DNA of 64,000 nt from Phytophthora hibernalis (Eukaryota > Oomycota > Peronosporomycetes > Peronosporales > Peronosporaceae). The stretch is from assembly GCA_012656075.1 (NCBI GenBank), contig JAAKBF010000218.1:1-64000 (forward strand), read 5' to 3'. This document shows, piece by piece, positions 22,734 through 34,233 of the stretch. How positions within the stretch are numbered: the first letter of the stretch is position 1; every line of letters begins with the position of its first letter. The position numbers and the translations under genes were made by a program. A model generated the notes under the pieces. It did no database searches. It had not been told where the DNA came from and saw only the letters and a program-made list of their open reading frames with translations.

Positions 22734-23194
22734 ATGGGCCGTTCCCGTTCATCTCGCCCCGCCGCCCGCCCGGCCCCGCGCCGCGCCCCGCTCCGGCTCA
22801 GCCTCGTCGCTCGGCCCCCGCCCCGGCCCGCACCCAGGCCGCGCCTCCTTCGGCGCAGCAGAGCAGCAGCAGCGGCGGCATGATGAGCGGCCTCATGGGC
22901 ACGGTGGCCCAGGGCATGGCTTTCGGCACGGGCAGCGCCATCGCGCACCGTGCTGTGGGCGCCGTGGCCGGCTCCTTCTCGGGCAGCTCGGAGGCCCCGC
23001 AGCAGCAGGAGGCCGTCCCCGTCTCGCAGGACATTCCGGCCGCCGCGCAGCCGCCGCAACAGAACCAGTGCGGCGCCGACCAGAAGAACTTCCTCGAGTG
23101 CCTGAACAACAACAGCAACGACATCAGCTCGTGCCAGTTCTACCTGGACCAGTTCAAGCAGTGCCAGATGCAGCCGCCGAGTACCTTCATGTAA
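22734..23194 (+). CDS. CHCHD2: CHCHD2-like twin CX9C mitochondrial protein (one frameshift)
   Basis: CHCHD2/Mic17 proteins sit in the mitochondrial intermembrane space and nucleus and are imported by the Mia40 disulfide relay. ATG 22734 gives MGRSRSSRPAARPAPRRAP, an Arg/Pro/Ala-rich targeting-type start. One missing base near 22785-22793 shifts the frame into the rest: MMSGLMGTVAQGMAFGTGSA, IAHRAVGAVAGSFSG (Gly/Ala amphipathic hydrophobic segment) and the CHCH domain, in which CGADQKNFLEC and CQFYLDQFKQC are the two CX9C motifs. The overall plan (basic start, Gly-rich centre, C-terminal CHCH) is that of CHCHD2/10. The frame break lies in very GC-rich sequence and is probably a sequence error. 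Confidence 0.85.
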
Positions 23195-24235
23195 GGGCGA
23201 GCCTTTCAGAAGACCGACGATGACTGCGAAGCTCTCATCGGCGTCTTAGAAGAATACAAGAGGACGAGTTTTTGCAGCTGAGCGCTAGACTACGAGACAA
23301 ATACATGAACTGCACGTGCAAAAGCACGAGCTCTCAATTTTCTTGTGGACGGTTTTGCTTTGTGAAGTTTGATCTTTTCATGTGGAGGTGTGCGGTGGAT
23401 CGCGTTCTGCCCCAATCGACGGTCATCTCCGCTAACGTGCATACCTGCCTGAAATTTGAATGCACCCGCGCTGCTTTCACCGGCATGATCCTCCAGTGCG
23501 TTGCCTGGATGTTTCATAATGAAATAGCAATGCACACGCGCATGCTTGCACAGGCTGAGTCAAACTCAATCGTCAATGCAGCTAAAGCGTCGTCCACATT
23601 TCCCTGAGCTTTTTTCTGAGATGACATTCGAGTGAGTGACGAGAGGCTGCAAAACAGCAAAACTGTCGTGGCCAACAACGGACACCGCGCATTCCATTCT
23701 CCCCAACACCGGCAATTCCTGGCGGTAGTTCTCGACGGAGAACAGCCGCCAAATTACGTTTCCCTCCATCACTATTAATACGCAATCATAAAGCGCAAAG
23801 TCAGTGGCGATCAAGGAGAACTATTAATACATGTATTATTGCTCTCGAACGGCACTTCCCCACTGGATTTCTTCTTGCTGAAGCTCCACAGGCATCGTTC
23901 TCTGCGGCAGCCGAACCTCATTCACCATTCTCGCACGTCACCAAGATTCGGTGCGTGTTGGTCGAATTCGCCTAAACTCAATAAAACCTCGCATTGATGA
24001 ACCTCGATTTGACAGGAAGATTGTAGGGGCCATACGCGCTGCCTGATAGCCCATTCCTGTTCTTATAGAGGGAGTTCGGGTGGCGCTCTGCTCCACCCGT
24101 TTGCGGCTCTTTTCTCTGGGCTGTTCCCTCGTTTCCTTCTCTTTCTAGCCTGAGCGCCATTTCCTCTTTTGGATCCAGTAGTCCGAAAGGGAGAAGCCGA
24201 GAAAGCCGCCGCTACCCCCACCCCCAGCAGCAACC
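23195..24235. other. Intergenic stretch upstream of EF2
   Basis: About 1 kb without a recognisable gene. Short ORFs at 23272-23607 (+) and 23566-23814 (-) show no motifs. The last 150 bp are pyrimidine-rich (tgttccctcgtttccttctc) and probably hold the EF2 promoter and 5' leader. Confidence 0.5.
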
Positions 24236-26895
24236 ATGGTACGAACAACATTATAATAAAAGCACAGCATATAAAGAAATAGAGACTGATGTATGTCCTC
24301 CTTCCCCCTCCTTCAGGTGAACTTCACGGTGGACCAGATGCGTGAGATCATGGACTACACGAAGAACATTCGTAACATGTCCGTGATTGCCCACGTGGAC
24401 CACGGCAAGTCGACGCTGACCGACTCGCTCGTGTCCAAGGCCGGTATCATCTCCGCCAAGCACGCCGGTGAGGCGCGTTTCACGGACACGCGCGCTGACG
24501 AGCAGGAGCGTTGTATCACCATCAAGTCGACGGGCATTTCCATGTTCTTCGAGTACGACATGGACGCTGGTGAGGCCGCCACGGCCGCCGCTATCGCCCA
24601 CGAGACCGCCGAGGAGACCGCTGCCGCCGCGGAGGGCGTGCAGATCTCCAAGAACTCGTACCTGATCAACCTGATCGACTCGCCTGGTCACGTCGACTTC
24701 TCGTCCGAGGTGACGGCTGCTCTGCGTGTGACGGACGGTGCTCTGGTCGTGGTGGACTGCATTGAGGGCGTCTGCGTGCAGACCGAGACGGTGTTGCGCC
24801 AGTCCATCAGCGAGCGCGTCAAGCCCGTGCTCATGGTGAACAAGGTGGACCGCGCTCTGCTGGAGCTCCACCTGGAGCCGGAGGACTGCTACCAGTCGTT
24901 CACCCGCGCTATTGAGACGGTGAACGTGGTGATTGCCACGTACTTCGACGAGAAGCTCGGAGACGTGCAGGTGTACCCCGAGAAGGGCACGGTCGCCTTC
25001 GGTTCGGGTCTCCACCAGTGGGGTTTCACCCTGAAGAAGTTCGCCCGCCTTTACTCCAAGAAGTTCGGTATTGCTGAGGACAAGATGATGCAGAAGTTGT
25101 GGGGAGACTGGTACTTCGACGCCGCCAACAAGAAGTGGACGAGCAAGAACAACGCTGAGGGCACGCTCAAGCGCGCTTTCTGTCAGTTCATTATGGACCC
25201 CATCATCAAGATGTTCGAGGCCATCATGAACGACAAGAAGGCCAAGTACGAGAAGATGATGAAGGCCGTGGGCGTGGAGCTCAAGACCGACGAGAAGGAG
25301 CTCACGGGCAAGCCTCTGCTCAAGCGCGTCATGCAGCGCTGGCTGCCGGCCGCTGACGCCGTCCTGGAGATGATTGTGGTGCACCTGCCGTCCCCCATTA
25401 CGGCCCAGCGTTACCGTGTTGATACCCTGTACGAGGGTCCCCAGGACGATGAGTGCGCTGAGGCCATCCGTAAGTGCGACGTCAACGGTCCTTTGGTCAT
25501 GTACGTGTCCAAGATGGTGCCGACCTCGGACAAGGGCCGCTTCTACGCCTTCGGCCGTGTTTTCGCCGGTAAGATCGCCACGGGCCAGAAGGTCCGCATG
25601 CTCGGCCCCAACTACGTGCCTGGCAAGAAGACCGACCTGTGGGTGAAGAACATCCAGCGTACGGTCATTATGATGGGACGTTACGTCGAGCAGACCCCCG
25701 ACATCCCGGCCGGTAACACGTGCGCCCTTGTCGGTGTCGACCAGTACCTGCTGAAGTCTGGTACGATTACCACGTCCGAGACGGGCCACACGATCCGTAC
25801 CATGAAGTTCTCCGTGTCGCCCGTTGTGCGTGTGGCCGTCGAGCCCAAGACCGCTGCGGACCTGCCCAAGCTTGTGGAGGGCATGAAGCGTCTGTCCAAG
25901 TCTGACCCCATGGTCCTGTGTTACACGGAGGAGTCGGGCGAGCACATTATCGCCGGTGCCGGTGAGCTCCACCTCGAGATCTGTCTGAAGGATCTGCAGG
26001 AGGAGTTCATGGGCACAGAGGTTAAGATCTCCGAGCCTGTTGTGTCCTACCGTGAGACGATCACGGGCAACTCGTCCAAGACGTGCCTGTCCAAGTCTCT
26101 AACAAGCACAACCGTCTCTTCTGCGAGGCCTTGCCTCTGGGCGACGACCTGACCGCTGAGATTGAGGACGAGAAGCAGGAAGTGAGCCCCCGTTACGACT
26201 TCAAGCTTCGTGGCCGCTACCTCGCTGACGAGCACGGCTGGGACGTGACCGACGCCCGTAAGATCTGGGGCTACGGCCCGGACGGCACGGGTGCCAACCT
26301 GTTCGTGGACGCCACCAAGGGTGTGTCGTACCTGAACGAGATCAAGGAGTCTGTGCTTGGCGGATTCAACTGGGCCACCAAGGACGGTGTGCTTTGCGAG
26401 GAGGTCGTGCGCGGCATGCGTGTGAACCTGCTGGATGTGGTGCTCCACGCTGATGCTATTCACCGTGGTATGGGCCAGATCCTGCCCACCACCCGCCGTG
26501 TGGTGTACGCTTGCCAGCTTGTGTCGGAGCCTGCTCTGATGGAGCCTATCTTCCTGGTGGACATCCAGGTGCCCCAGGACGCCGTTGGTGGCGTGTACGG
26601 TGTGCTGACCCGTCGTCGTGGCCACGTCTTCGCCGAGGAGCAGCGCCCCGGTACCCCGATGATGCAGCTGAAGGCTTACCTGCCTGTCAACGAGTCGTTC
26701 GGCTTCACCGCCGACCTGCGTCAGGCTACGGGCGGCAAGGCCTTCCCGCAGTGCGTGTTCGACCACTACCAGGCTATCCAGGGTGACCCCACGGACACCA
26801 CCAACATGGCCGGCAAGCTGGTGAACGGCGTGCGCGTCCGCAAGGGTCTGACCCCGGACGTGCCCCCTCTTGACCGTTTCTACGACCGTCTGTAA
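24236..26895 (+). CDS. EEF2: Translation elongation factor 2 (one frameshift; intron right after ATG)
   Basis: EF2 is the GTPase that translocates the ribosome. The first exon is only the ATG at 24236-24238; a 78-bp intron (24239-24316) follows and exon 2 begins VNFTVDQMREIMD. Motifs: AHVDHGKSTLTDSL (P-loop), RCITIKSTGIS (switch I), DSPGHVDFSSEV (DxxG), NKVDR (NKxD), GAGELHLEICLKDL, and LHADAIHRGMGQ, in which the His is the diphthamide site. The length is about 860 aa, normal for EF2. A single base is missing at TCTCT 26096-26100, shifting KTCLSKS into the frame LFCEALPLGDDLTAEIEDE. The rest is perfect and codon use is strongly G/C-ending, as in highly expressed genes, so the shift is almost certainly an assembly or sequencing error. 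Confidence 0.95.
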
Positions 26896-27781
26896 GGCGT
26901 TTAGCTCGAGCGGGATCTTCTGTCGTGGTGCAGCCCAGTGCTTTTGGCGCGGGCGAGTCTCATGGGTGTAGATTTGTTTCGGCTTTATGGCTCAGTTTAA
27001 CATCGTAGTTGAATGGAGGTGCCTCTTTTTATATCGATTGAGTTGACTTCGTCCCTGTTTGCATTAACTCTGAGCTTGCGCAGCCTAGCGGAGCTATGGT
27101 AGTGTCCCTGCACCGGCAGCGCTGCTTCACCGAATCGGCGGCTCCCCGTGTAAATCGGATGAGTCATGCCTATCAAGAAGGACACTTGAAGTTGCGCAAA
27201 ACGGTCATGCAATCGCAGCACCGGATACTTTCCGGTACAGGTTTTATTTATTGTGGCAGCAAGTTGGCAACATGTTGCTGCCAGCAACAATGCTCGTTCA
27301 CCCTGGCGCAGTCCGTCGATACGATGGCTTTAATGCATCCTATTTGAGCGCCTCCCCATTACTGTGCCGCGGGGCGTCTGGTGAAATTGGCCCAGGAACT
27401 TCAACCAGGTGAAGTCGATACAGTACCATCCCGCAGCATCTCCAGCAGCAAATGCAAAGTGTAAACCGCAGCGCTTACGTCGTAAGTAAACGATGATGGC
27501 ATGGCCGTGAAGCCGGTCTTTGAAGGACCTTATTTCGCCGTGCTGCACCGAAAAAGGAGAGGATCTGCCGCTCTTGTAAACCACAGAGCTTACAAAATGC
27601 CTGCAGGTCTCCACGCGGCGAGCGCTGACTGCTTCACTACAAGTATATGTACTGTACCGGTAGATATACATGTATTGAAGTTAGTCCACCATTGCGTTTC
27701 AAGGCTGACGTGATTGTCGTCACCAGCGAAGTCTTCAACTGCCGTGGTTGAAGTTGCTGCCAGAGGAGCCTGCCTACCACA
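26896..27781. other. EF2 3' flank and intergenic region
   Basis: No recognisable coding content; short ORFs on both strands look like chance. Confidence 0.55.
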
Positions 27782-27797
27782 GCTCATTCTGCATTTT
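27782..27797 (+). promoter_or_regulatory. Oomycete initiator (Inr) of the ALDH gene
   Basis: GCTCATTCTGCATTTT matches the oomycete Inr consensus GCTCATTYYNCAWTTT (from memory) at every defined base and lies 38 bp upstream of the ALDH ATG, the expected place for a transcription start in oomycetes. Confidence 0.75.
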
Positions 27798-27834
27798 GCT
27801 CGCTCGCTGACACCTCGCCAGCTCCAGTTCCGCC

Positions 27835-29410
27835 ATGCAGCGCCACATTCTGCGTCATGTCCCCCACGTCCAGGCCAGCGCCCTCGCCGTCAAGTCGGCC
27901 GCGACCGCCGCCAAGGCCTCGCCTCTGCTTCTTTCGCGCCACTTCTCGGCAAAGGTGCCAGTCAAACAGACCAAGCTGCTCATCAACAACAAGTTCGTGT
28001 CGTCCATTTCGGGCAAGACTTTCGAGACGTTCAACCCCGCCACGGAGGAGAAGATCACGGACGTGGCCGAGGCCGGCACTGCCGACATCGACGCCGCAGT
28101 GGTTGCAGCTCGCGACGCCTTCAACGGCCCGTGGCGCACCATGGCTGCTGCAGAACGTGGCCGCCTCATCCACAAGCTGGCAGACCTCATTGAGCAGAAC
28201 ATCGACGAGCTCGCTGCACTCGAGGCACTCGACAACGGCAAGCCGTGCTCCGAGGCCAAGGCGGCCGACCTGGGCCTCGTGCTCAAAACCTACCGCTACT
28301 ACGCTGGCTGGCCCGACAAGATCCACGGAGCTGTCATCCCCATCTCGGGCCCCTACCTGTGCTACAGCAAGGCTGAGCCCGTCGGTGTGTGCGCGCAGAT
28401 CATCCCATGGAACTTCCCGCTGCTCATGATGGCGTGGAAGCTAGGTCCCGCTCTGGCGGCCGGCAACACCATCGTGTTGAAACCTGCTGAGCAGACGCCG
28501 CTGTCCGCCCTGCGTGTTGGTGAGCTCATTGTGGAGGCTGGTTTTCCCAAGGGTGTGGTGAACATTGTACCTGGTGTGGGCCCCACTGCTGGTCGCCACC
28601 TGGCTCAGCACCCGGACGTCGACAAGGTCGCCTTCACGGGCTCCACTGAGGTGGGCTACCAGATCATGCGCACGTCGCACGTGAGCAACATCAAGCGCGT
28701 GACGCTGGAGCTCGGCGGCAAGTCGGCCAACATCATCCTGGACGATGCGGACATCGACCTGGCCATCCAGCAGTCGCAGTTGGGGCTGTTCCTGAACCAG
28801 GGCCAGTGCTGTATAGCCGGCACGCGTGTGTACGTGCAGGAAGGCATCTACGACGAGTTCGTCAAGCGCACGGTGGAGGCTGCTAGTGCTCGTGTGGTGG
28901 GCGACCCGTTCGACCCCAAGACGCAGCAGGGATCACAGATTGACGAGACTCAATTCGAGAAGATCCTGGGCTACATTGACGAAGGTGTGAAGGAGGGTGC
29001 GCGCCTGCTGACCGGCGGAAAGCGTGGGCAACAAGGGCTGGTTCATTGAGCCTACTGTGTTCGCGGACGTGACGGACGACATGACCATCGCTCGCGAGGA
29101 GATCTTCGGCCCCGTCATGTCCATTCTCAAGTTCAAGACCATCGACGAGGTCATCGACCGCGCCAACGACTCAGTCTACGGCCTTGGTGCTGGTGTTGTG
29201 ACGAGTAACATTGACAACGCCATCAAGATCTCCAACGGTATCCGCACGGGTACCGTGTACGTAAACTGCTACGACGTGTTCGACGCTAACACCCCGTTCG
29301 GTGGCTTCAAGGACTCTGGTATCGGTCGCGAAAATGGCGAGCTGGGCCTTCGCAATTACCTGGAGCACAAGACGGTGATCATCAAGCGCCCGGATGACTC
29401 GATGCCGTAA
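27835..29410 (+). CDS. ALDH2: Mitochondrial aldehyde dehydrogenase (ALDH1/2 type, one frameshift)
   Basis: The enzyme oxidises aldehydes to acids with NAD. ATG 27835 opens a basic Ser/Ala/His-rich presequence (MQRHILRHVPHVQASALAV ending near RHFSAK), typical of mitochondrial import. The ALDH core follows: PWNFPLLMMAWKLGPALA, KPAEQTPLSAL, FTGSTEVGYQIM, TLELGGKSANIILDDADID (catalytic Glu), NQGQCCIAGTRVYV (catalytic Cys) and EEIFGPVMSILKF. Near 29023 the frame changes (extra base or two missing) between LLTGGKR and GNKGWFIEPTVF; the rest continues to 29410 with NTPFGGFKDSGIGRENGELG. Length is normal (about 525 aa) and no intron is needed. The single break in an otherwise perfect gene suggests a sequence error. 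Confidence 0.92.
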
Positions 29411-29947
29411 GTATGTCCTCAGTACTGTTGACATTGTGTAGTGGTCCTTTGTCTTAAAGGCGAGGAATTAAGCAAAATTAAAAAATACTTCAAGTACTGT
29501 TAAGCCGTTGCTACCTTTCAGGGAACTGCTTCCATTGTTTTGTTGTCTGGGGAGGTCAATGAGTATCCGCGCCGGACAAGTGTTCGGTCAGGACACATTC
29601 ATGGGGTCATAGACAGTTTACAAAATTTGGTGAATAAGAAAAATGGTATCGTCTGGGCAATCGGTCGGAGCGCGGCAAAATGTCAGCCGTTTCAAAGACC
29701 AGCACACGGTTGCCAATCACATTCTCTCGTTTACGTAAGTTATATATGGGATTTCCTACCGAAACGTCGGCGGATTGGCTTATGTTTTCAGGGAATCGGC
29801 GAGTTCCTCGCCCCTTGGTGGATACTCACTTACCTTGATTCACTATGCGCAGCCGAGAACCGCGTTGCCGCGAGAATTCGTAAGTACCGAGAGCCGACGA
29901 TAAGTCGCTGCTCCGATTGGCCAAAACTATTCATAAGATCGACTAAC
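29411..29947. other. Intergenic stretch before the recombinase pseudogene
   Basis: The ORF from 29540 has no recognisable motifs. The stretch probably holds the ALDH 3' end and the flank of the tyrosine-recombinase element. Confidence 0.45.
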
Positions 29948-30055
29948 ATGGCTGATGGAAGATCGCAGGACGCTGCAACAGAGGTGAGGGCAATACGCGA
30001 CGCTTGTATCTCCAACGAGACGAGAAGAAGTACACAAGCAGCATAAGAGGCATCA
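29948..30055 (+). pseudogene. Tyrosine-recombinase-like gene, 5' part, cut by Gypsy C
   Basis: ATG 29948 (MADGRSQDAATEVRAIRD) is followed after a frameshift near 30005 by LYLQRDEKKYTSSIRG. At 30051-30055 the target site CATCA meets the LTR. Removing Gypsy C and one CATCA joins this frame directly to IKKWIREVYAQTLSDPD at 34236. The family is recognised by its downstream part. Confidence 0.6.
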
Positions 30056-30354
30056 TGTAACGGGGTACACCGACGTGTACCCAAGTTACGTCACTCTTTA
30101 GAGTCCATGGTACATGGTACCGGTTGGCTGTGAGCCAACCATGGACGCTCTTTAGCTTTTACTATAGAGGACTTAGAGTTTGTATGCTACAAGCTTAACT
30201 CAGCTATAATATATATTCAGTCTTTATCTTGCTATCAAACCCGCAGACAGTTGCAGACAGTTCCCTTAGGCCGGGGACTGTGAACTTATCGTTCACTGAG
30301 AGCCTTTGCTCTCTTACGCTTCCTCAAGGCAAGGTGCTGTGTGACCCCGTCACA
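30056..30354 (+). repeat. 5' LTR of Gypsy C
   Basis: TG...CA-bounded, carries a TATA-like tataatatata about two thirds in, and is followed by the primer-binding-type site at 30357. Confidence 0.9.
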
Positions 30355-30438
30355 CTTGGTAGCACTTGTAGTGAATCTCGCGCCTACGCGGGTAGATTGA
30401 ACTACCTGATCCTCTGTGATCTCAAGGAGTGAGTCACG

Positions 30439-31366
30439 ATGGACCGCAGTGAGTTTCCTCACTTAAACGACTCGCAGTTCGAGTCTGTTCGGAAGATTGG
30501 AGGCATCTTCGGAAGAGATGTCCTCCGAGGCTTGGTATCGGCAACGCCAGCCGAGCAAGAAGAACGCGTGGCTGCGTTCAACGCATACGAGCGTGAGCTC
30601 GTCGCGCATGTGCAGGGAAACCTGCAGGTCTCTATGGCCAAGCCGAAGCCGGTCCAGCCGAAGCCTTTGAGGCTGACCGTGCCTCCGTTTGAAGGAAAGG
30701 AAGGTAAAAACCTTCACTTCTGGATCCGAGAGGTTGAGATCGCCATGCGGGCTGGTATCATCTCGGATCAGGAACTTCGCGTTGCGTTCGCATTGTCCAA
30801 CCTTGGCGGACGAGCCAAAACCTGGGCGTACACGCTGGAGACGACGTCTCCTGGATGCTTCGCATCCTGGGCACAGTTGTGCGAGCAGCTTAGATCTTCT
30901 TTTCTGCCCGCGAACGATGCGTTTCGCCAACGCTCACGCTTCCTCGCCTGTAAGCAAGGGAAACGTGAGTTATACGAGTACGTACAAGAGATGCGCATGT
31001 TGGCGTCGTCTCTGGTTGGAAACCCCTTGGCTGAAGACGACAAGACGACAAGACGACAGTCTTCATGGACGGCGAAGGTCGGTCCTGCGCACACGCAGCT
31101 TTTCCGTGTGCACGCATCCACCATGGAGGAGGCGATTAAGCTCGCTCTCAAGAAGAGTACAGCCATAAGCAGGCTGGCACTTCGGTGGCTGCACCAGTTG
31201 TCGTCGTGGACAACGAGCCATAGCCCATGAACTTGAGCTCTGCTGAGATGAGTTCGGTCCGCTGCTATACATGCGGCGGACTGGGACACTACCAACGAGT
31301 GTGTCCCTCGACTGGAGTGGTAAAGAAACCATTCCCGGAAGCTCAAGGGCCTAGCGGTCGCTGGCG
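30439..31366 (+). CDS. gag: Gag polyprotein of Gypsy C
   Basis: ATG 30439 gives 263 aa with a Retrotrans_gag-type capsid region: LRLTVPPFEGKEGKNLHFWI, FALSNLGGRAKTWAYTLE, WAQLCEQLRSSFLPANDAF and LYEYVQEMRMLASSL. The frame is disturbed near 31040 (a repeated gacaagacgacaagacgaca) and stops at 31230; a following frame holds the nucleocapsid zinc knuckle CYTCGGLGHYQRVC (about 31264-31307), then stops near 31366. Gag packages the RNA in cytoplasmic particles. In a non-autonomous element its presence suggests the copy may have supplied its own particles. Confidence 0.8.
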
Positions 31367-31790
31367 CTAGCCGCGGCCGTCTGGCCAAGGATACCCCGAC
31401 CACCAGTAGTGGTGGGAAGACCCGAGTCTTCGCGACGGGTGCGCGGGCGGCGCGCACCGCGAAGGTTTTGCGGGTGAGGGACTTTGTCTCTCGAGTTGGC
31501 GAAGAGCAACGCTTGGTTGCTGATAGTACACGCGAGTGTACGGGGATGTGAATATCCCTTGGATGTTCCAATACCTGGGGCGTCAAATGATGTTGTACGC
31601 CGCCGGGGTATTGCCAACGCTCTGTGCGAGGGCAATGGCATTGGTCTGTATAGACCTGGTTGTCACAGGCTCGAATACCTGTACAACATTGTGCCGTACG
31701 TGGTTGCGAACACGTACGATGGGTACGTGGTACGCACCCTTGAGCCGCACGGGCCAGTACAGGCTCAGGCGTTGTACCAATACCAGTAAC

Positions 31791-32700
31791 GGCTGTGGGT
31801 AACACATGACCACGCCAAGTGTCCCGACACGATGTCAAGACTGAAGCTCCAGGAAGAAGCTCGGAGTCAACGACGACTCCTTCGGCGCCGCCGTCAGAAG
31901 AATGCTATCACATCTTCGACTGCATGACTGGCCGCAAGGTCACGTCCGGGTCTGTCCAGTTGGAGGCCCTGCCGGAGATGTCAGATCTCCTACATCTCGA
32001 TGCTATGCAGATCGACAGGGCTCTATGCCCAGCATGTGTGCCTGCAACACCAGTAGCACATATCGCTGTCAGTAGTCGCGCCGTACGGGCTTCGACTGAC
32101 GTCTTGTTGATAAGATCAACCGCAATGGTGGATTAAGTCCACGTGAGGTCAATAAGGCCAAGACCGTGGCCAAGGCAGAGGTGCGTTATGCAACCTCTAG
32201 TGTGGGTAACCAAGTATCACACGAAGTCAAACAGGACTCTTGAAGCCTTCATCAATACGCCTCTGGACGTGGGTAACCAAGTTCCACGTCCGGATGACCG
32301 TCGATGACGCCGTCGCCGGCACATGTCCGGTCTGGTCTTGTATCAGACCGGAGTCGCTACGAACGACTAAGAGCAATGCTTTCCAAGCATGGACTGCTCG
32401 ATGGCGTACCTTGGGGTGAGGCCGTACGTGAACGTGGTGTCAACGAACACAACGTCCCACCTCCCACTGGATCGGCACGTACTGTGCCACTGGACACACG
32501 GTCGCTCAGACCTAACTGAAGAGGAAGTCGCCGGTTGCACTTCCTGTGTGGGTAACACAGTTCCACACACAAAGGCGGGTAACATAGTTCCTCACGAGTC
32601 TTAACAACTAGGAAGAGGTGAGGCCGTTCAGACCTTACCTGACGTGGGTAACATCGATCCACATCAAGTCGCGCAGACTCAAACTGCTAGCGGTCTGGAG
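31791..32700 (+). pseudogene. Gypsy C pol-frame remnant with VGNxVP repeats
   Basis: Frame 1 (from 31819) reads ECYHIFDCMTGRKVTSG and LEALPEMSDLLHLDAMQ, which resembles the linker between protease and RT in oomycete Gypsy elements. Further on the same frame is interrupted by stops and repeatedly shows VGN/AGN-x-VP: near 31795, 32203, 32269, 32548, 32575 and 32644, all in phase. Each of these is also a DNA hairpin with an 11-nt loop starting GTAAC. No RT, RNase H or integrase motif occurs. Confidence 0.55.
32265..32291. repeat. Best example of the GTAAC-loop hairpin in Gypsy C
   Basis: A perfect 8-bp stem GGACGTGG/CCACGTCC flanks the loop GTAACCAAGTT. Related hairpins are at 31791-31816, 32200-32222, 32545-32569, 32575-32592 (weakened) and 32641-32665, and in the older copy at 4575-4593 and 4638-4662. 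Confidence 0.75.
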
Positions 32701-33918
32701 GCATGCCAGCCGCGGTCGACAAGGTCGACCGGACACGGCTTTGGTCATAAGAGGAGAGGCTCTTTCCGCCCGAGTCTCTGTTGATACTAGTTTCGTCACG
32801 GAAAGTGTTGTTGGTACGGGCCAACAACTGTGTGTACAATACGTGTACACAGACACGTACTCTGACCGAAAGGAAGAGGGTCGATGGAGGTCTTGTATAT
32901 TACAAATATGTACGCTACCTACCTACACCCGTCGTCGTGCACGCAGGCTTTTATGCTTGCGGCACTTATGGTGGCCGTGGACCTGTACACCGACGTGGCG
33001 TACGTCAACGGGTCATTGAACCGTACGTCGATATGATGTACGCCTACGTAGGTATGTACCTGTGCGCCTATATGATCATCGGCCAGCACGTATACGTGAC
33101 CATAAGACCTGTACGCGGTCATGGTCATCTAAATAACCGAGTGGCGTGCAGGCATGCACGCACTCTGACCATGTCCTGATCTGGGCGATGCGCGAAGCAG
33201 TCGCCGATACCGCGTTGGCAGTGGTGTGTCCACCAGATAACCCGCCACGATGCTAGAAGTACCGTTGGGTACGTTGGTGTCGATGCACGACACCGACGCG
33301 TCTTTGGTATGATATCCAAGACGCGGGGAAGAGCTTGCGGCTCCACTCGGCAAGCTCTAGGCTGCTATTAGCGGCCGTCGAATGACAACCTGAAGCATGG
33401 TGCTTCTATGTTATGATCAATGCATGGCCTGAGCCCGTGTATGGCTCCGAGGATCCATTCGGGGTAGGGTGACCCATACCGGGCTGCTATCATGCCAGGA
33501 GATGAGCTGCGAGCTCACTCCACGCTTGGGCTATGCGAAAGCCTTCAAGGTGTAGCCCCGCGCGGGACTAACAAGACACACGAAGTGTCAGGAGGGCCCA
33601 CGGGTCCTCCGCCGTGCACTGCAGGTGGTCGAGGAGGACCACCGCACGTTTGGATGCTATTAAATCCCGTGCCGAAGCACTAGACTCTTGCTAGCACCCA
33701 ATCCCAGGCCAACTATGCCCGTCGGCATTGCGGCCAACGTCGTCGCGAGTGCAATGATGCAGCTCACAGTGTCCGCCGTGGACACAAGTCACTGTGTGAC
33801 CGACGAGAGGAGCGCCAGTCGTGCTTAGGCTGCGCCCGAGAATTGCCCCTTTGGGTGTTCAAATTCTCTCACTTCTGATTGGAGAATCAGATGTGATTCT
33901 CCGTTAAGTGGGGGAGGA

Positions 33919-34233
33919 TGTAACGGGGTACACCGACGTGTACCCAAGTTACATAAAGAATGACGGATGTCACTCTTTAGAGTCCATGGTACATGGTACC
34001 GGTTGGCTGTGAGCCAACCATGGACGCTCTTTAGCTTTTACTATAGATGACTTAGAGTTTGTATGCTACAAGCTTAACTCAGCTATAAAATATATTCAGT
34101 CTTTATCTTGCTATTAAACCCGCAGACAGTTGCAGACAGTTCCCTTAGGCCGGGGACTGTGAACTTATCGTTCACTGAGAGCCTTTGCTCTCTTACGCTT
34201 CCTCAAGGCAAGGTGCTGTGTGACCCCATCACA
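33919..34233 (+). repeat. 3' LTR of Gypsy C
   Basis: Matches the 5' LTR throughout, with an extra taaagaatgacggatg block; followed by TSD CATCA. Confidence 0.9.

Larger units (their letters stand above)
30056..34233 (+). mobile_element. Gypsy C: complete LTR element, gag present, no recognisable polymerase
   Basis: LTRs at 30056-30354 and 33919-34233 begin TGTAACGGGG and end TCACA; the 5' copy lacks about 16 bp present in the 3' copy. The flanking 5-bp duplication is CATCA (30051-30055 and 34234-34238). A primer-binding-type tggtagcacttg follows the 5' LTR, and a purine tract (gtgggggagga) precedes the 3' LTR. Gag with a zinc knuckle is at 30439-31366; a pol-frame remnant follows to about 32700, then about 1.2 kb of non-coding sequence. 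Protease, RT, RNase H and integrase motifs are absent, so it is non-autonomous. LTR copies differ at only about four aligned sites by eye, suggesting a fairly recent insertion. Confidence 0.9.

Noticed and set aside
24251..25972. 573-codon minus-strand ORF opposite EF2
   Set aside because: It mirrors the codon bias of EF2, is His/Leu/Val-rich and has no motifs; a shadow of a highly G/C-ending gene.
30768..31838. 356-codon minus-strand ORF in Gypsy C
   Set aside because: Antisense to gag and knuckle; it starts and ends within the element without protein-like motifs, unlike the Gypsy A and B antisense ORFs that lie outside pol.
32200..32665. GTAAC hairpins considered as tRNA or CRISPR-like repeats
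   Set aside because: No cloverleaf, no regular spacer length, stems vary in sequence, and the motif is in a coding phase of a retroelement.
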